A stretch of DNA of 64,000 nucleotides from UBA11663 sp049616325. GTDB taxonomy: Bacteria > Bacteroidota > Bacteroidia > Flavobacteriales_D > Sanyastnellaceae. Positions within the stretch are counted from its first letter, which is position 1; each line of letters starts with the position of its first letter. Below the pieces are notes generated by a model. The model was not told where the DNA came from and did no database searches. It worked only from the letters and a program-made list of their open reading frames with translations. This document shows, in pieces, positions 50,419-60,700 of this stretch. The translations under genes were made by a program, and so were the position numbers. The stretch spans positions 16,036-80,035 of the forward strand of contig JBMZHG010000008.1 in NCBI GenBank assembly GCA_049616325.1, written 5' to 3'.

Positions 50419-53400
50419 ATGAAGCGATTTATCCAATCCGCATGCACGATGGCCCTCTTTGCAGGCCTCGTGACACCCTCTTTTGCCCAGCAACACAGTG
50501 CTGACAAGCCAGATCGAAGCCGAGTGTGCCACACCATGGGCAACTTGGACCGCCTGCTGCTCCAGGATGCCAAGATGGCCCAACGCATGCGGATCATCGA
50601 AAAGCAATCGCAGTCCCACATCGAGTCTTTGCGAACCAACCCCGCTCAGCGCTCTCAGATGGTGGTGACGATTCCCGTGGTGTTCCACGTGTTGTACAAC
50701 ACGCCTTCCGAGAACATCAGCGATGCTCAAATTCTGTCTCAGCTGCAAATCATGAACGACGATTTTCGTCGGTTGAATTCGGACCAGGACAACGTTTGGG
50801 CGCAGGCTGCAGACACGCAGATTGAATTCTGCTTGGCCTCTCAGGACCCGCAGGGCAATCCCACGGACGGCATTTTGCGCGTTTCCACAAGCGTGTCTTC
50901 TTTCGGGACCAACGACGCCATGAAGTTCACCTCTCAAGGGGGGTCGGATGCATGGCCTGCATCGGATTACTTGAACTTTTGGGTATGTGATTTGGGCTCG
51001 AGCTTGCTCGGCTACGCGCAGTTCCCGGGGGGTCCCGCCAACACGGACGGGGTGGTTTGCAACTACACTGCCACGGGAAACACGGGTACCGCTCAGGCTC
51101 CGTTTGCGCTGGGACGAACGGCTACTCACGAAATTGGCCACTGGTTGAACTTGCGTCACATTTGGGGTGACGGGGGATGCGGTGCCTCTGATTTCGTGGA
51201 CGACACTCCCGACTCGGACGGTCCCAACTACGGTTGTGCCTTGGGCAGTGTTGCCTGCGGAACCACGGACATGGTTCAGAATTACATGGACTACTCGGAC
51301 GATGCGTGCATGAACCTCTTCACGCAGGGACAGTCGGACCGCATGAACGCTCTGTTCTTGCCTGGAGGTGCTCGTGCGAGTCTGTTGACTTCACCCGGTT
51401 GCACGCCCGCGGTTCCAGACTTTGACTTGGACGCACAGGCGCAGTTGGTGATTGCACCCCAGGCAGGTGTGTGTGCTGCTTCTGTAGCTCCCGTGATCCG
51501 CATTCGAAACAACGGCGCCTTGACCTTGACCTCCTTGGACATCACGTACAGTGTAGACGGCATCGAGGAAGGTTCCACGACGTGGGAAGGCTCACTTGAC
51601 TACAGCGGAACTGCGGAGTTGACGCTGGCGGACATTGCCCCGGCCGACGGAAGCCACACGTTCAGCTTCACGGTCAGCAATCCCAACGGAGCTGCCGATC
51701 AAGACACGTCGAACGACACGGCTTCCAGCGACTTCTTCATGAATTCCAGCGGCAGTGGCATCACCGTGACGGTGGGTGGCGGAAGTTGGGACAGCGAAAT
51801 TGGCTGGACTTTGGACTTGAACGGAACGGTTTACGCTTCAGGTGGCGCAGGCACATCGACCGAATGCATTCCCAACGGTTGCTACACGTTCTACATGACG
51901 GACAGTTACGGCGACGGTTGGAACGGCGCAACGTACACGTTGACCGACGATTTGGGCAACGTGCTTGCTTCAGGCGATCTCGACAACGCCCAACAAGGCG
52001 ACGGTTCGACACAGGGATCCGACGTGGTTCAAATCGGTGTCACGTCGTGCGGCTTGGGTTGCACGGACTCCACCGCGTGCAACTACGACCCAGACGCCAC
52101 GTTGGACGACGGCTCGTGCGACTTTGATTGCCTTGGTTGCACAGATCCAGCCGCATGCAACTACGACCCCACGGCCACAAACGACGACGGTTCGTGCACA
52201 GTCAACGACGAATGTGGTGTGTGCGGCGGAGACAACAGCTCCTGCGGGGGCTGCACAAACCCCGAAGCGTGCAATTACGATCCCGCGGCCACCTTGGACG
52301 ACGGGTCATGCATTTTGGGAGGCGAGAACCTGACGGTGACCATCTTGACCGACAACTACCCCGGTGAAACGACATGGACCGTGACCGACGCTGCTGGCGC
52401 GGTGGTGGCGTCCGGTGGCCCATATGCGGCCAACGGCACGGAGTACGTGGAGCAGGTCTGTGTCGATGGGGGTTGCTACACCTTCACCATTTTTGACTCA
52501 TGGGGAGACGGCATTTGCTGTGCCTATGGAATTGGGGAATACGCCATCTCCTCCAACGGCACGATTTTGGCTTCAGGGGGTGAGTTTGCCTCGTCCGAAT
52601 CAACTCAAGTGTGCTTGGGGTCCGACTTTGGGTGCACGGACTCCGCAGCCTGCAATTTTGACCCTGATGCCACAACGGATGACGGTTCTTGCGACTTCTC
52701 TTGCGCAGGTTGCACGGACCCTGAGGCGTGCAATTACGATCCTGAAGCGACTTTGGATGACGGTTCATGCGTGTCCCCCGATCCAGTGGAGGGATGTCCC
52801 ACGTGCGATTACGCGCTGAACATTGTGGAGGCAGAATTGGCCGGTGCGGTTTCTGGCACGGCCGTGACGACAGCCGCGTCTGGAACACTCGGAGTACTCG
52901 ACATCAGCTTGAACTGGACCAACACCTCTGGGGATGCGTCGTGGGCAGCAGACATGCAGATTGAAATAGGGTTGCCTGACGGAAGCTGTGTCGCCATCGG
53001 AGGCTACGACGTGGTCAGTGCATGCACAGATTTGGGCAATTACGCGACAGTTTGGCCCGCGGGTTGGACTTCGACGACTTCGGGGGTTTACACAACGTCC
53101 TTGGATTTGTCTGGCTCTGCATTGACAGGTACGGGATTGTGGTCCTTTACGGTAATCAATGGGTACAACTTCAGTGCAGGAGCCGGCTACGACGTCACCT
53201 TGACCCTGAACGGTCTGTGCACTTCAGACAACTTCGACATCCCCGGCTGCACGGACGAATCAGCTTGCAACTACAATGCGTTGGCCAACGTCGACGACGG
53301 TTCTTGTGAGTACGAGAGCTGCATTGGTTGTACGGACCCAGGCGCTTGCAACTACGACCCTGCAGCCACCGTGGACGACGGCTCCTGCCTGGCCTTGGAT

Positions 53401-53685
53401 GCCTGCGGGGTATGCGGTGGTGACGACAGCACGTGCAGCGGCTGCACCGACCCTGATGCTGACAACTACGATCCGGCCGCGACAGTGGACGACGGAAGCT
53501 GCACCTACGCCCCCGCATGTCCAGAAGATTTGAACAACGACGGACAAATTACAGTCGCTGACATTCTTGAGCTGCTGGCCGACTTTGGGTGCACTTCAGA
53601 ATGCGATGCTGATTTGAACAGCGACGGCGCGACGAACGTGAATGATATTTTGCAGATTCTTGCCGCTTTTGGCAACAACTGCTGA
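50419..53685 (+). CDS. Secreted M43-type zinc metalloprotease with Cys-rich repeats and dockerin-like end
   Basis: A 1088-residue protein with a signal peptide ('CTMALFAGLVTPSFAQQ'). The pappalysin-like M43 domain has 'ATHEIGHWLNLRHIWGD' (HEXXHxxGxxH, His at 237 and 241) and the Met-turn 'VQNYMDYSDDACMN'. Then a CARDB-like beta domain, two 'CYTF..DSYGDGWNG / CYTFTIFDSWGDG' modules, eight copies of a 21-residue 'GCTDPxACNYDPxATxDDGSC' repeat, a proprotein-convertase-P-like stretch, and a dockerin-like end ('DLNNDGQITVADILELLADFG', 'DLNSDGATNVNDILQILAAFG'). No T9SS type A domain. ATG 50419 starts the signal peptide. Confidence 0.93.
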   Translation: MKRFIQSACTMALFAGLVTPSFAQQHSADKPDRSRVCHTMGNLDRLLLQDAKMAQRMRIIEKQSQSHIESLRTNPAQRSQMVVTIPVVFHVLYNTPSENISDAQILSQLQIMNDDFRRLNSDQDNVWAQAADTQIEFCLASQDPQGNPTDGILRVSTSVSSFGTNDAMKFTSQGGSDAWPASDYLNFWVCDLGSSLLGYAQFPGGPANTDGVVCNYTATGNTGTAQAPFALGRTATHEIGHWLNLRHIWGDGGCGASDFVDDTPDSDGPNYGCALGSVACGTTDMVQNYMDYSDDACMNLFTQGQSDRMNALFLPGGARASLLTSPGCTPAVPDFDLDAQAQLVIAPQAGVCAASVAPVIRIRNNGALTLTSLDITYSVDGIEEGSTTWEGSLDYSGTAELTLADIAPADGSHTFSFTVSNPNGAADQDTSNDTASSDFFMNSSGSGITVTVGGGSWDSEIGWTLDLNGTVYASGGAGTSTECIPNGCYTFYMTDSYGDGWNGATYTLTDDLGNVLASGDLDNAQQGDGSTQGSDVVQIGVTSCGLGCTDSTACNYDPDATLDDGSCDFDCLGCTDPAACNYDPTATNDDGSCTVNDECGVCGGDNSSCGGCTNPEACNYDPAATLDDGSCILGGENLTVTILTDNYPGETTWTVTDAAGAVVASGGPYAANGTEYVEQVCVDGGCYTFTIFDSWGDGICCAYGIGEYAISSNGTILASGGEFASSESTQVCLGSDFGCTDSAACNFDPDATTDDGSCDFSCAGCTDPEACNYDPEATLDDGSCVSPDPVEGCPTCDYALNIVEAELAGAVSGTAVTTAASGTLGVLDISLNWTNTSGDASWAADMQIEIGLPDGSCVAIGGYDVVSACTDLGNYATVWPAGWTSTTSGVYTTSLDLSGSALTGTGLWSFTVINGYNFSAGAGYDVTLTLNGLCTSDNFDIPGCTDESACNYNALANVDDGSCEYESCIGCTDPGACNYDPAATVDDGSCLALDACGVCGGDDSTCSGCTDPDADNYDPAATVDDGSCTYAPACPEDLNNDGQITVADILELLADFGCTSECDADLNSDGATNVNDILQILAAFGNNC
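52057..53502 (+). repeat. Eight copies of a 63-base Cys-rich repeat within the M43 protease gene
   Basis: Copies begin at 52057, 52135, 52249, 52630, 52708, 53245, 53326 and 53440, each coding for about 21 residues of the form GCT(D/N)xxACN(Y/F)(D/N)PxATxDDGSC, with three Cys and an acidic 'DDG' before the last. Copies 2 and 7 are followed by a second unit, 'ECGVCGGDNSSC' or 'ACGVCGGDDSTC'. The last copy has lost its middle Cys (ADNYDP). Confidence 0.9.
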
Positions 53686-53766
53686 AAAAGAAATTTTGGA
53701 TCTGAACGGCCAGAGACTCCGCGTTTTCACGTAGTTTGTGGTCGTTCTTTTTCTTTGTCAAATACG

Positions 53767-54285
53767 ATGAAACTCTTTGTTGCCAAACTCAACCGAGACG
53801 CGGTTGAATCCGATTTGTTGGAATGGTTCAGTGCCATGGGTCCTGTGCGCAGTGCGAAGGTGGTAGTGGACCGAGATACGGGCCAAAGCAAGTGCTTTGG
53901 TTTTGTGGAAATGGAATCTCAGGAGGCCGGTGAAAAGGCCATCGCTGAAATGAATGGCCAGGAATTCATGGGATTTCGAATGGTTGTCAAAGAAGCGGAG
54001 GAGCGAGGTGCAAAACCGCGATCGGCAGGGACACCTTTTGGAAATCGAGAGGGTGCGGAGCGTGGAGCGCGTCCGGCGACGAACGCCTCTCGGCAGTCCG
54101 AAGGCCCTGCTGGATTCTCACCCAATTCAGGCGGTTCAAGTGCAGGCAAGAAGTCCACGAAAAAGGTCAAGGCGTCGCGTCAAAAGCCCGACAAATATTC
54201 GGACGGACCGAGGCAAACCAAGATGAAGAAGACACGAGGAGGTGGCGGATCCAAGGGGTGGGCCGACCTGGACGAAGACTATTGA
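53767..54285 (+). CDS. RRM-type RNA-binding protein with basic tail
   Basis: A 172-residue protein. Residues 1-78 form an RNA recognition motif with RNP2 'KLFVAKLNRD' and RNP1 'KCFGFVEM'. The C-terminal half is disordered and basic, with 'SAGKKSTKKVKASRQKPD' and a Gly-rich segment, ending acidic 'WADLDEDY'. Such proteins in Bacteroidota bind many mRNAs and are often cold-induced. ATG at 53767 gives the RRM directly; a TTG four codons earlier is possible. The gene lies between the M43 protease gene and a terminator. Confidence 0.9.
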   Translation: MKLFVAKLNRDAVESDLLEWFSAMGPVRSAKVVVDRDTGQSKCFGFVEMESQEAGEKAIAEMNGQEFMGFRMVVKEAEERGAKPRSAGTPFGNREGAERGARPATNASRQSEGPAGFSPNSGGSSAGKKSTKKVKASRQKPDKYSDGPRQTKMKKTRGGGGSKGWADLDEDY

Positions 54286-54300
54286 GTTCGTGACTTTTGT

Positions 54301-54320
54301 CGCCGGTTCTGCGGCGTTTT
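54301..54320 (+). terminator. Intrinsic terminator after RRM gene
   Basis: cgccg / cggcg with loop gttctg is followed by ttttaatt, 15 bases past the RRM stop codon. Confidence 0.75.
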
Positions 54321-54789
54321 AATTGTCTACAGCAGAGTGAGGGGTGAATTTTTTCGCTGTTACGAGCGGGCCGAAGCTTTTTTTATGTGGTGCATATATA
54401 TAGGACCCTGGTCTTAAAGGATGCTTTAGCTGTGCTCCTGTCTTTTTCTCTCGACAGGGCCTATGCGAGCAATAAAATTGCGGGATTTACTGGAGGACGA
54501 GATTTTTTTTTTCGGCAATGGGCAGGAAATGTCAAGCCCATTTTTGGCACAAGGCCATTTGTTTATGTCAAATCGACAAGGTTATAAGACTTCTGTATAA
54601 ATTTTGATCAGGGAGGGGGAACAATCGGGGACATGTAACCTCCTTCAATGCCGGCTCGTAGGAGAGATTCTGTAAAAAAATGATGCTTCTTGGACGAGGT
54701 GATAATGTATTTCGACACAAAAAAATATCTTTTTATCGAAAGAATATTCGTGTTAATCGCCTATCTTAGGACTTCAAACTGAAATTGAC
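54321..54789. other. AT-rich intergenic region before the giant surface-protein gene
   Basis: These 469 bases are visibly richer in A and T than the rest of the window, with runs such as tatatata, an 11-T run near 54504, and aaaaaaatatct near 54719. I see no convincing gene: a 66-codon frame at 54387-54587 has no recognisable features. Near the end, tatcttag (54762-54769) has one mismatch from TAnnTTTG, 20 bases before the giant frame. It probably holds regulatory sequence for the giant gene. Confidence 0.6.
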
Positions 54790-57700
54790 ATGCGGTTTAT
54801 TTTCACTCTCTTGACAACGATTACGGCTCAACTCGCTGATATTCAGCGGAATGAGTCAGAGTCAACGAAGGCGAAGGCATTTTCTGCCCGAGTCCTGTCG
54901 AACATGTTGCTCTTTGGGCAACCGTTGGCAGCTTCGCTCTCCAAGCATCGTCCCTTGCGTTTGGCCCCTGGCCTGGCGTTGGTGATGTTCACGGGCTCTG
55001 CACTGCTGAGCGTGCCAGCGGCCTTGGGCCAATGTGGAGACACTACCGCCCCGGTTGTCGTCTCTGGCGCGACCTCCATCACATTCGATTGCGATGCAGG
55101 AAACCAGGCAGACGTTGACAACGTGATCACTGCGTGGTTGAACACCCAAGGCTACACTGGGTACGCCACCGACGACACGGACACGAGTTTGGATTGGACG
55201 CATGACTACACCGGACTCTCTGACGATTGCGGAGCGACCGGCTCGGCTACAGTGACCTTCACGGCCACGGACGATTGCGGCAACACAGCCACCACGGTGG
55301 CCACCGTGAACGTGGTGGATGAAACCGCGCCGACGTTCAACGAAGCTTTGCCGGCCGACGCGACGGTGGAATGCGACGCGGTGCCAGTAGCTGAAACACT
55401 TACGGCGAGTGACGAATGTGGAACAGCAGCAGTCACCTACGCGCAGACTACCACAGCCGGATCCTGCACCGGAGATTACACCCTCACTCGTACCTGGACT
55501 GCCACGGACGAGTGTGGGAACACCACGGTCCACACCCAAACGTTGACGGTGGTGGACACGACGGCGCCAACTGCCGTAGCGCAAAACATCACGGTGCAAC
55601 TCGATGCGAGCGGGAATGTGTCAATTTCGACCGCTCAAATCAACAACGGCTCAACCGACAATTGTGGAACGCTTTCGTTCAGCTTGGATGTTTCCTCGTT
55701 TGACTGCACCGACGTTGCCACCAGCCCCAACCCTGTTGTGCTGACTGTGACCGACGACTGCGGAAACTGGAGCACGGCGAACGCCACGGTTACGGTTCAG
55801 GACGTCACTGCCCCAACGGCTGTGGCGCAGAACATCACGATTCAATTGGATTCGGACGGAAATGCTACGACGACGGCTGCCGCTGTGGACAACGGTTCAT
55901 CCGACGCTTGCGGCGTGACGCTCGGTTTGAGCAAAACGGCGTTTGATTGCACTGACCTCGGTGACAACACGGTGACCTTGACGGTGACTGACCCGTCGAA
56001 CAACCAGACCACGACGACAGCGACGGTGACGGTGGAAGACAACGTGGATCCTGTGATCACGCTTGCTGCCGCCAACTCGACAGTGGAATGTGACGGAGCT
56101 GGCAACTCAGCGGCCTTCACGGCGTGGTTGAACAACCACGGTGGCGCAACGGCAACGGATGCTTGTGGCGACTTGACGTGGACGCACAACTCCACAGGAT
56201 TGAGCGACTTGTGCGGAGCAACTGGAGCAGAGACGGTGACGTTCCGAGTCACAGACGACTCCGGCAACTTTGCCGAGACGACAGCGACGTTCACCATTTC
56301 AGACACAACTCCTCCTACGGCCGCTGCAAACAATTTCACGGTGCAACTCGATGCGAGCGGCAATGCGTCCATCACAACCACCAACATCAACAACGCGTCC
56401 TCGGACATCTGCGGTACGGTTACGCTCAGTTTGGACGTCACTGCGTTTGACTGCAGCGACGTCGGTTCGAACCCCGTTGTGTTGACGGTAACCGACGACT
56501 GCGGAAATTCGAGTACTGCGAATGCGACCGTCACTGTTCAAGACCTTTTGTCACCGACCATCACTGCTCCTGCGGATGTGTCGGTTTCAACGGATTCAGG
56601 GATTTGTACTGCTTCCGGTGTGTCTTTGGGCAGCGCAACGGCTGCTGACAACTGCTCTTACACCGTCGCCAACGATGCACCGGCGAATTTCCCGCTTGGC
56701 AACACGACGGTGACGTGGACCGTGACAGACGCCTCGGGCAACACGGCCACTGACACACAAGTTGTGACGGTGACGGACGATGAAAAGCCTGCCATTGCGA
56801 ATACCCCAACGAACATCACCCAAAATGTGGATGCAGGATTGTGCACCGCAGATGTTTCTTGGACGGATGCAACGGCGACGGACAACTGCTCTTTGGTGTC
56901 GTTTGTCCAATCTCACAATTCGGGAGACACCTTCGCTCTTGGTACGACGACGGTGACGTACACCGCGACCGACGCAACGGGCAACATTCAAACCAGCTCG
57001 TTCACCGTGACGGTGGTCGACAACGAGGCGCCCACCATCACGGCGATGGCGGACATTCCTCAAAACGTGGATGCGGGCAATTGTACGGCTGTGGTGACTT
57101 GGGTTGCTCCTACGGCAGCTGACAATTGCACGACAATTTCGTCTTTCACTTCAAACTACAATTCTGGGCATGCTTTCCCGGTCGGTACGACTACGGTGAC
57201 GTACACCGCAACCGACGCTGCAAACAACACGACCACAGAGTCTTTCGACGTCGTCATTACGGACAATGAAAATCCTGTCATCTCGGGCATGCCGACTGAC
57301 ATTTCCGTGAACACGGACGCCGGTTTGTGCACGGCAGCGGTTTCTTGGACAGCGCCCACCGCTGCGGACAACTGTGGGGTGACCTCCTTCACTTCCAACT
57401 ATTCTCCAGGTGACGCGTTCAACACGGGTGCACCGACTACGGTGACCTACACGGCCACGGATGCTGCTGGCAACACCGTTTCGTCTTCGTTCACGGTGAC
57501 TGTGACGGACAACCAAGCACCCCAAATTCCAGTCATTGCAAACATCACCCAAGGGGTGGATGCGGGGCAGTGCAACGCCCAGGTCACATTCGCTGATCCT
57601 GCGGCAACGGACAACTGCGGTGTGACTTCGCTTGCTGCCGACGTTCCTTCTGGATCAACCTTCGCACTCGGGACGACCACGGTGACATTCACGGCTCAAG

Positions 57701-60700
57701 ATGCCCAGGGTCTCTCGGCCACACGAAGCTTTACGGTGACTGTTGTGGACGACGAGGATCCCTCGATCTCAGGCATGCCAGCCAACATCACGAACCAAAG
57801 CGTGGATGCCGGGCTGTGCACGGCCGTTGTGACGTGGTCAGCTCCTTCTGCGAGCGACAACTGTTCCTTGAGCTCGTTGAGCCCGGACATCGCTTCTGGA
57901 AGCGCGTTCCCGGTCGGAACGACCACGGTGACGTACACGGCCACGGACGCGGCCGGAAACACCCATGAAGAGTCGTTCACGGTGACGGTTGTGGACGATG
58001 AAAACCCAGTCATCTCGAGTACTCCTGCAGACATTACCGGAGTGAGCGTTGACGCGGGTCAATGCGGCGCAGCAGTTTCTTGGACTCCACCCACCGCCAC
58101 AGACAACTGTGCCGGTGTGGTTTTGACCTCTTCTCACGACCCAGGGGACACGTTCCCTGTTGGCACGACTGTGGTAACGTACAACGCGACGGATGCGGCT
58201 GCCGTTCCCAACGTGGTGACTACGACGTTCAATGTGGTCGTCGTCGACGACGAAGATCCGTCGATTGCCAACACGCCCAACAACATTTCAGTTGGTACGG
58301 ATTCTGGCGTTTGCACGGCAGACGTGACTTGGACTGCCCCAACGGCTTCTGACAATTGTTCAGGTGTGGTTTTGACCTCTACTCACAACCCAGGAGACAC
58401 GTTCAATACGGGCACCACCACAGTGACCTACACGGCCACAGATGCCGCCGGAAACGACGTTTCAACTTCGTTTACGGTGACAGTCACGGACGACGAAGTT
58501 CCTTCGATTCCGGCGATTGCAAACATTTCGCAGGGAGTGGACCTCAGCGCGTGCGACGCGGTTGTCACTTTTTCACCGCCCGCTGCCACGGACAATTGCG
58601 GCGTTGCTACTTTGACTGCGTCGCCAGCTTCTGGTTCGACCTTCCCAGTGGGTACGACTACTGTGACGTGGACGGCCACGGATGCGCAAGGTTTGTCATC
58701 CACCCAAACGTTCACAGTGACGGTTGTGGACGACGAAGACCCCACCATTTCTGGAACCCCCGCCAACATCTCATCGGGTGTTGATGCGGGCAATTGCTCG
58801 GCGGTTGTGTCTTGGACTCCACCCACCGCTGCGGACAACTGCGCAGGTGTGGTTTTGACTTCTTCACACGCTCCAGGAGCTACTTTCCCTGTGGGTGTGA
58901 CTGCGGTGACCTACGTAGCCACGGACGCCGCAACGGGAACCCCCAACGTGGTTACCGACAGCTTCACGGTGACGGTCACGGACGACGAAAATCCAGTTGC
59001 CATCACTCAGAATCTTACGGTTGAATTGAACAGTTCAGGTTCTGCCTCGATTACGGCGAATGAGGTGAACAACGGTTCGACGGACAACTGCGGAATCGAC
59101 TCCATGGTTTTGGATGTGACTTCGTTTGATTGCACCGACCTCGGCACGAACACGGTGCAGTTGACGGTTTACGATGAGGAGGGCAACTCCAACTCGGCTC
59201 CTGCGACGATCACGGTGGTGGACAACGTTGATCCTGTCATCACGTTGGCGGCTTCGAATTCCACGGTGGAGTGCGACGGGGCAGGCAACGGTGCCGCCTT
59301 TACGGCGTGGTTGAACAACCACGGAGGCGCGACGGCCACGGACGCTTGCGGCGACTCGCCAACGGCAGGTGCAAACTTGACCTGGACTCACAACTCTTCG
59401 GGCTTGAGCGATTTGTGCGGAGCGACGGGAGCAGAGACGGTGACTTTCCGGGTGACGGACGGTTCGGGCAACTACGCCGAGACGACGGCCACCTTCACGA
59501 TTCAGGACACCACGGACCCCACGGCAGTGGCCCAAAACGTGACGGTGACGTTGGATGCCAACGGTGACGGCTCGACGACGGCTGCAGCTGTGAACAACGG
59601 TTCGAGTGACGTGTGTGGTTCAGTGACCCTGGCTTTGAGCAAGACGGCGTTCACGTGCGCGGACCTCGGTTCGAACACGGTGACGTTGACGGTCACGGAC
59701 GACTGCGGCAACGATGCTACGGCGACGGCAACGGTGACGGTTCAGGACACGACCGTACCAACCATCACGGCTCCTGCCGACGTTCAGTTCAACACGGACG
59801 ACGCGAGCTGTGCGGTGTTGGCTTCAGGCGTGAGCTTGGGTTCAGCGACGGCGGACGACAACTGCACGTACACGGTGACGAACGACGCACCTGCTTCGTT
59901 CCCGCTTGGAAACACAACGGTGACTTGGACCATCACGGATTCGTCGAACAACACGGCTACGGACACGCAAATCGTGACGGTTGTCGACAACGAGTTCCCA
60001 GTTATTTCTGGCACACCGGCGAACATTATTCAGTCAACGGACGCCGGCCAGTGCAATGCTGTTGTGACTTGGACGGATGCGACAAGCACGGACAATTGCT
60101 CTACGACGTTGACGCAAACGCACGCCTCGGGAGCCACCTTCTCTGTGGGGGTAACCGCCGTGACATATGTGTCGACCGACGGCGCGGGCAACGTCACCAC
60201 GGACAGCTTTACAGTGACGATTACGGACGACGAAGATCCCGTGATTTCAGGAACGCCTGACGACATTGTCCAAAGTGTCGACGCTGGGCAGTGCAATGCT
60301 GCAGTGTCTTGGACCGACGCGACAAGCACGGACAACTGTTCAACGACGTTCTCACAGACTCACGCTTCTGGATCAACATTCGCTGTCGGCGTGACCACGG
60401 TGACATACACTTCGACGGATGCGGCGAACAACCAAGTGACGGACAGCTTCACGGTGACGGTTGTGGACGACGAGGACCCCACCATTACGGGAACCCCTGC
60501 CGACATTTCTGTGAATGTCGATGCCGGCAAGTGTTCGGCGGTTGTGTCTTGGACTCCGCCCACCGCTGCGGACAATTGCGCAGGTGTGGTTTTGACTTCA
60601 TCACACGATCCAGGAGACACGTTCCCTGTGGGTTTGACCACGGTGACCTACACAGCCACGGACGCCGCAACGGGAACCCCCAATGTGGTTACAGACAGCT

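Noticed and set aside
54387..54587. 66-codon frame in the AT-rich region
   Set aside because: It has no signal, family or plausible promoter spacing; it is most likely chance.
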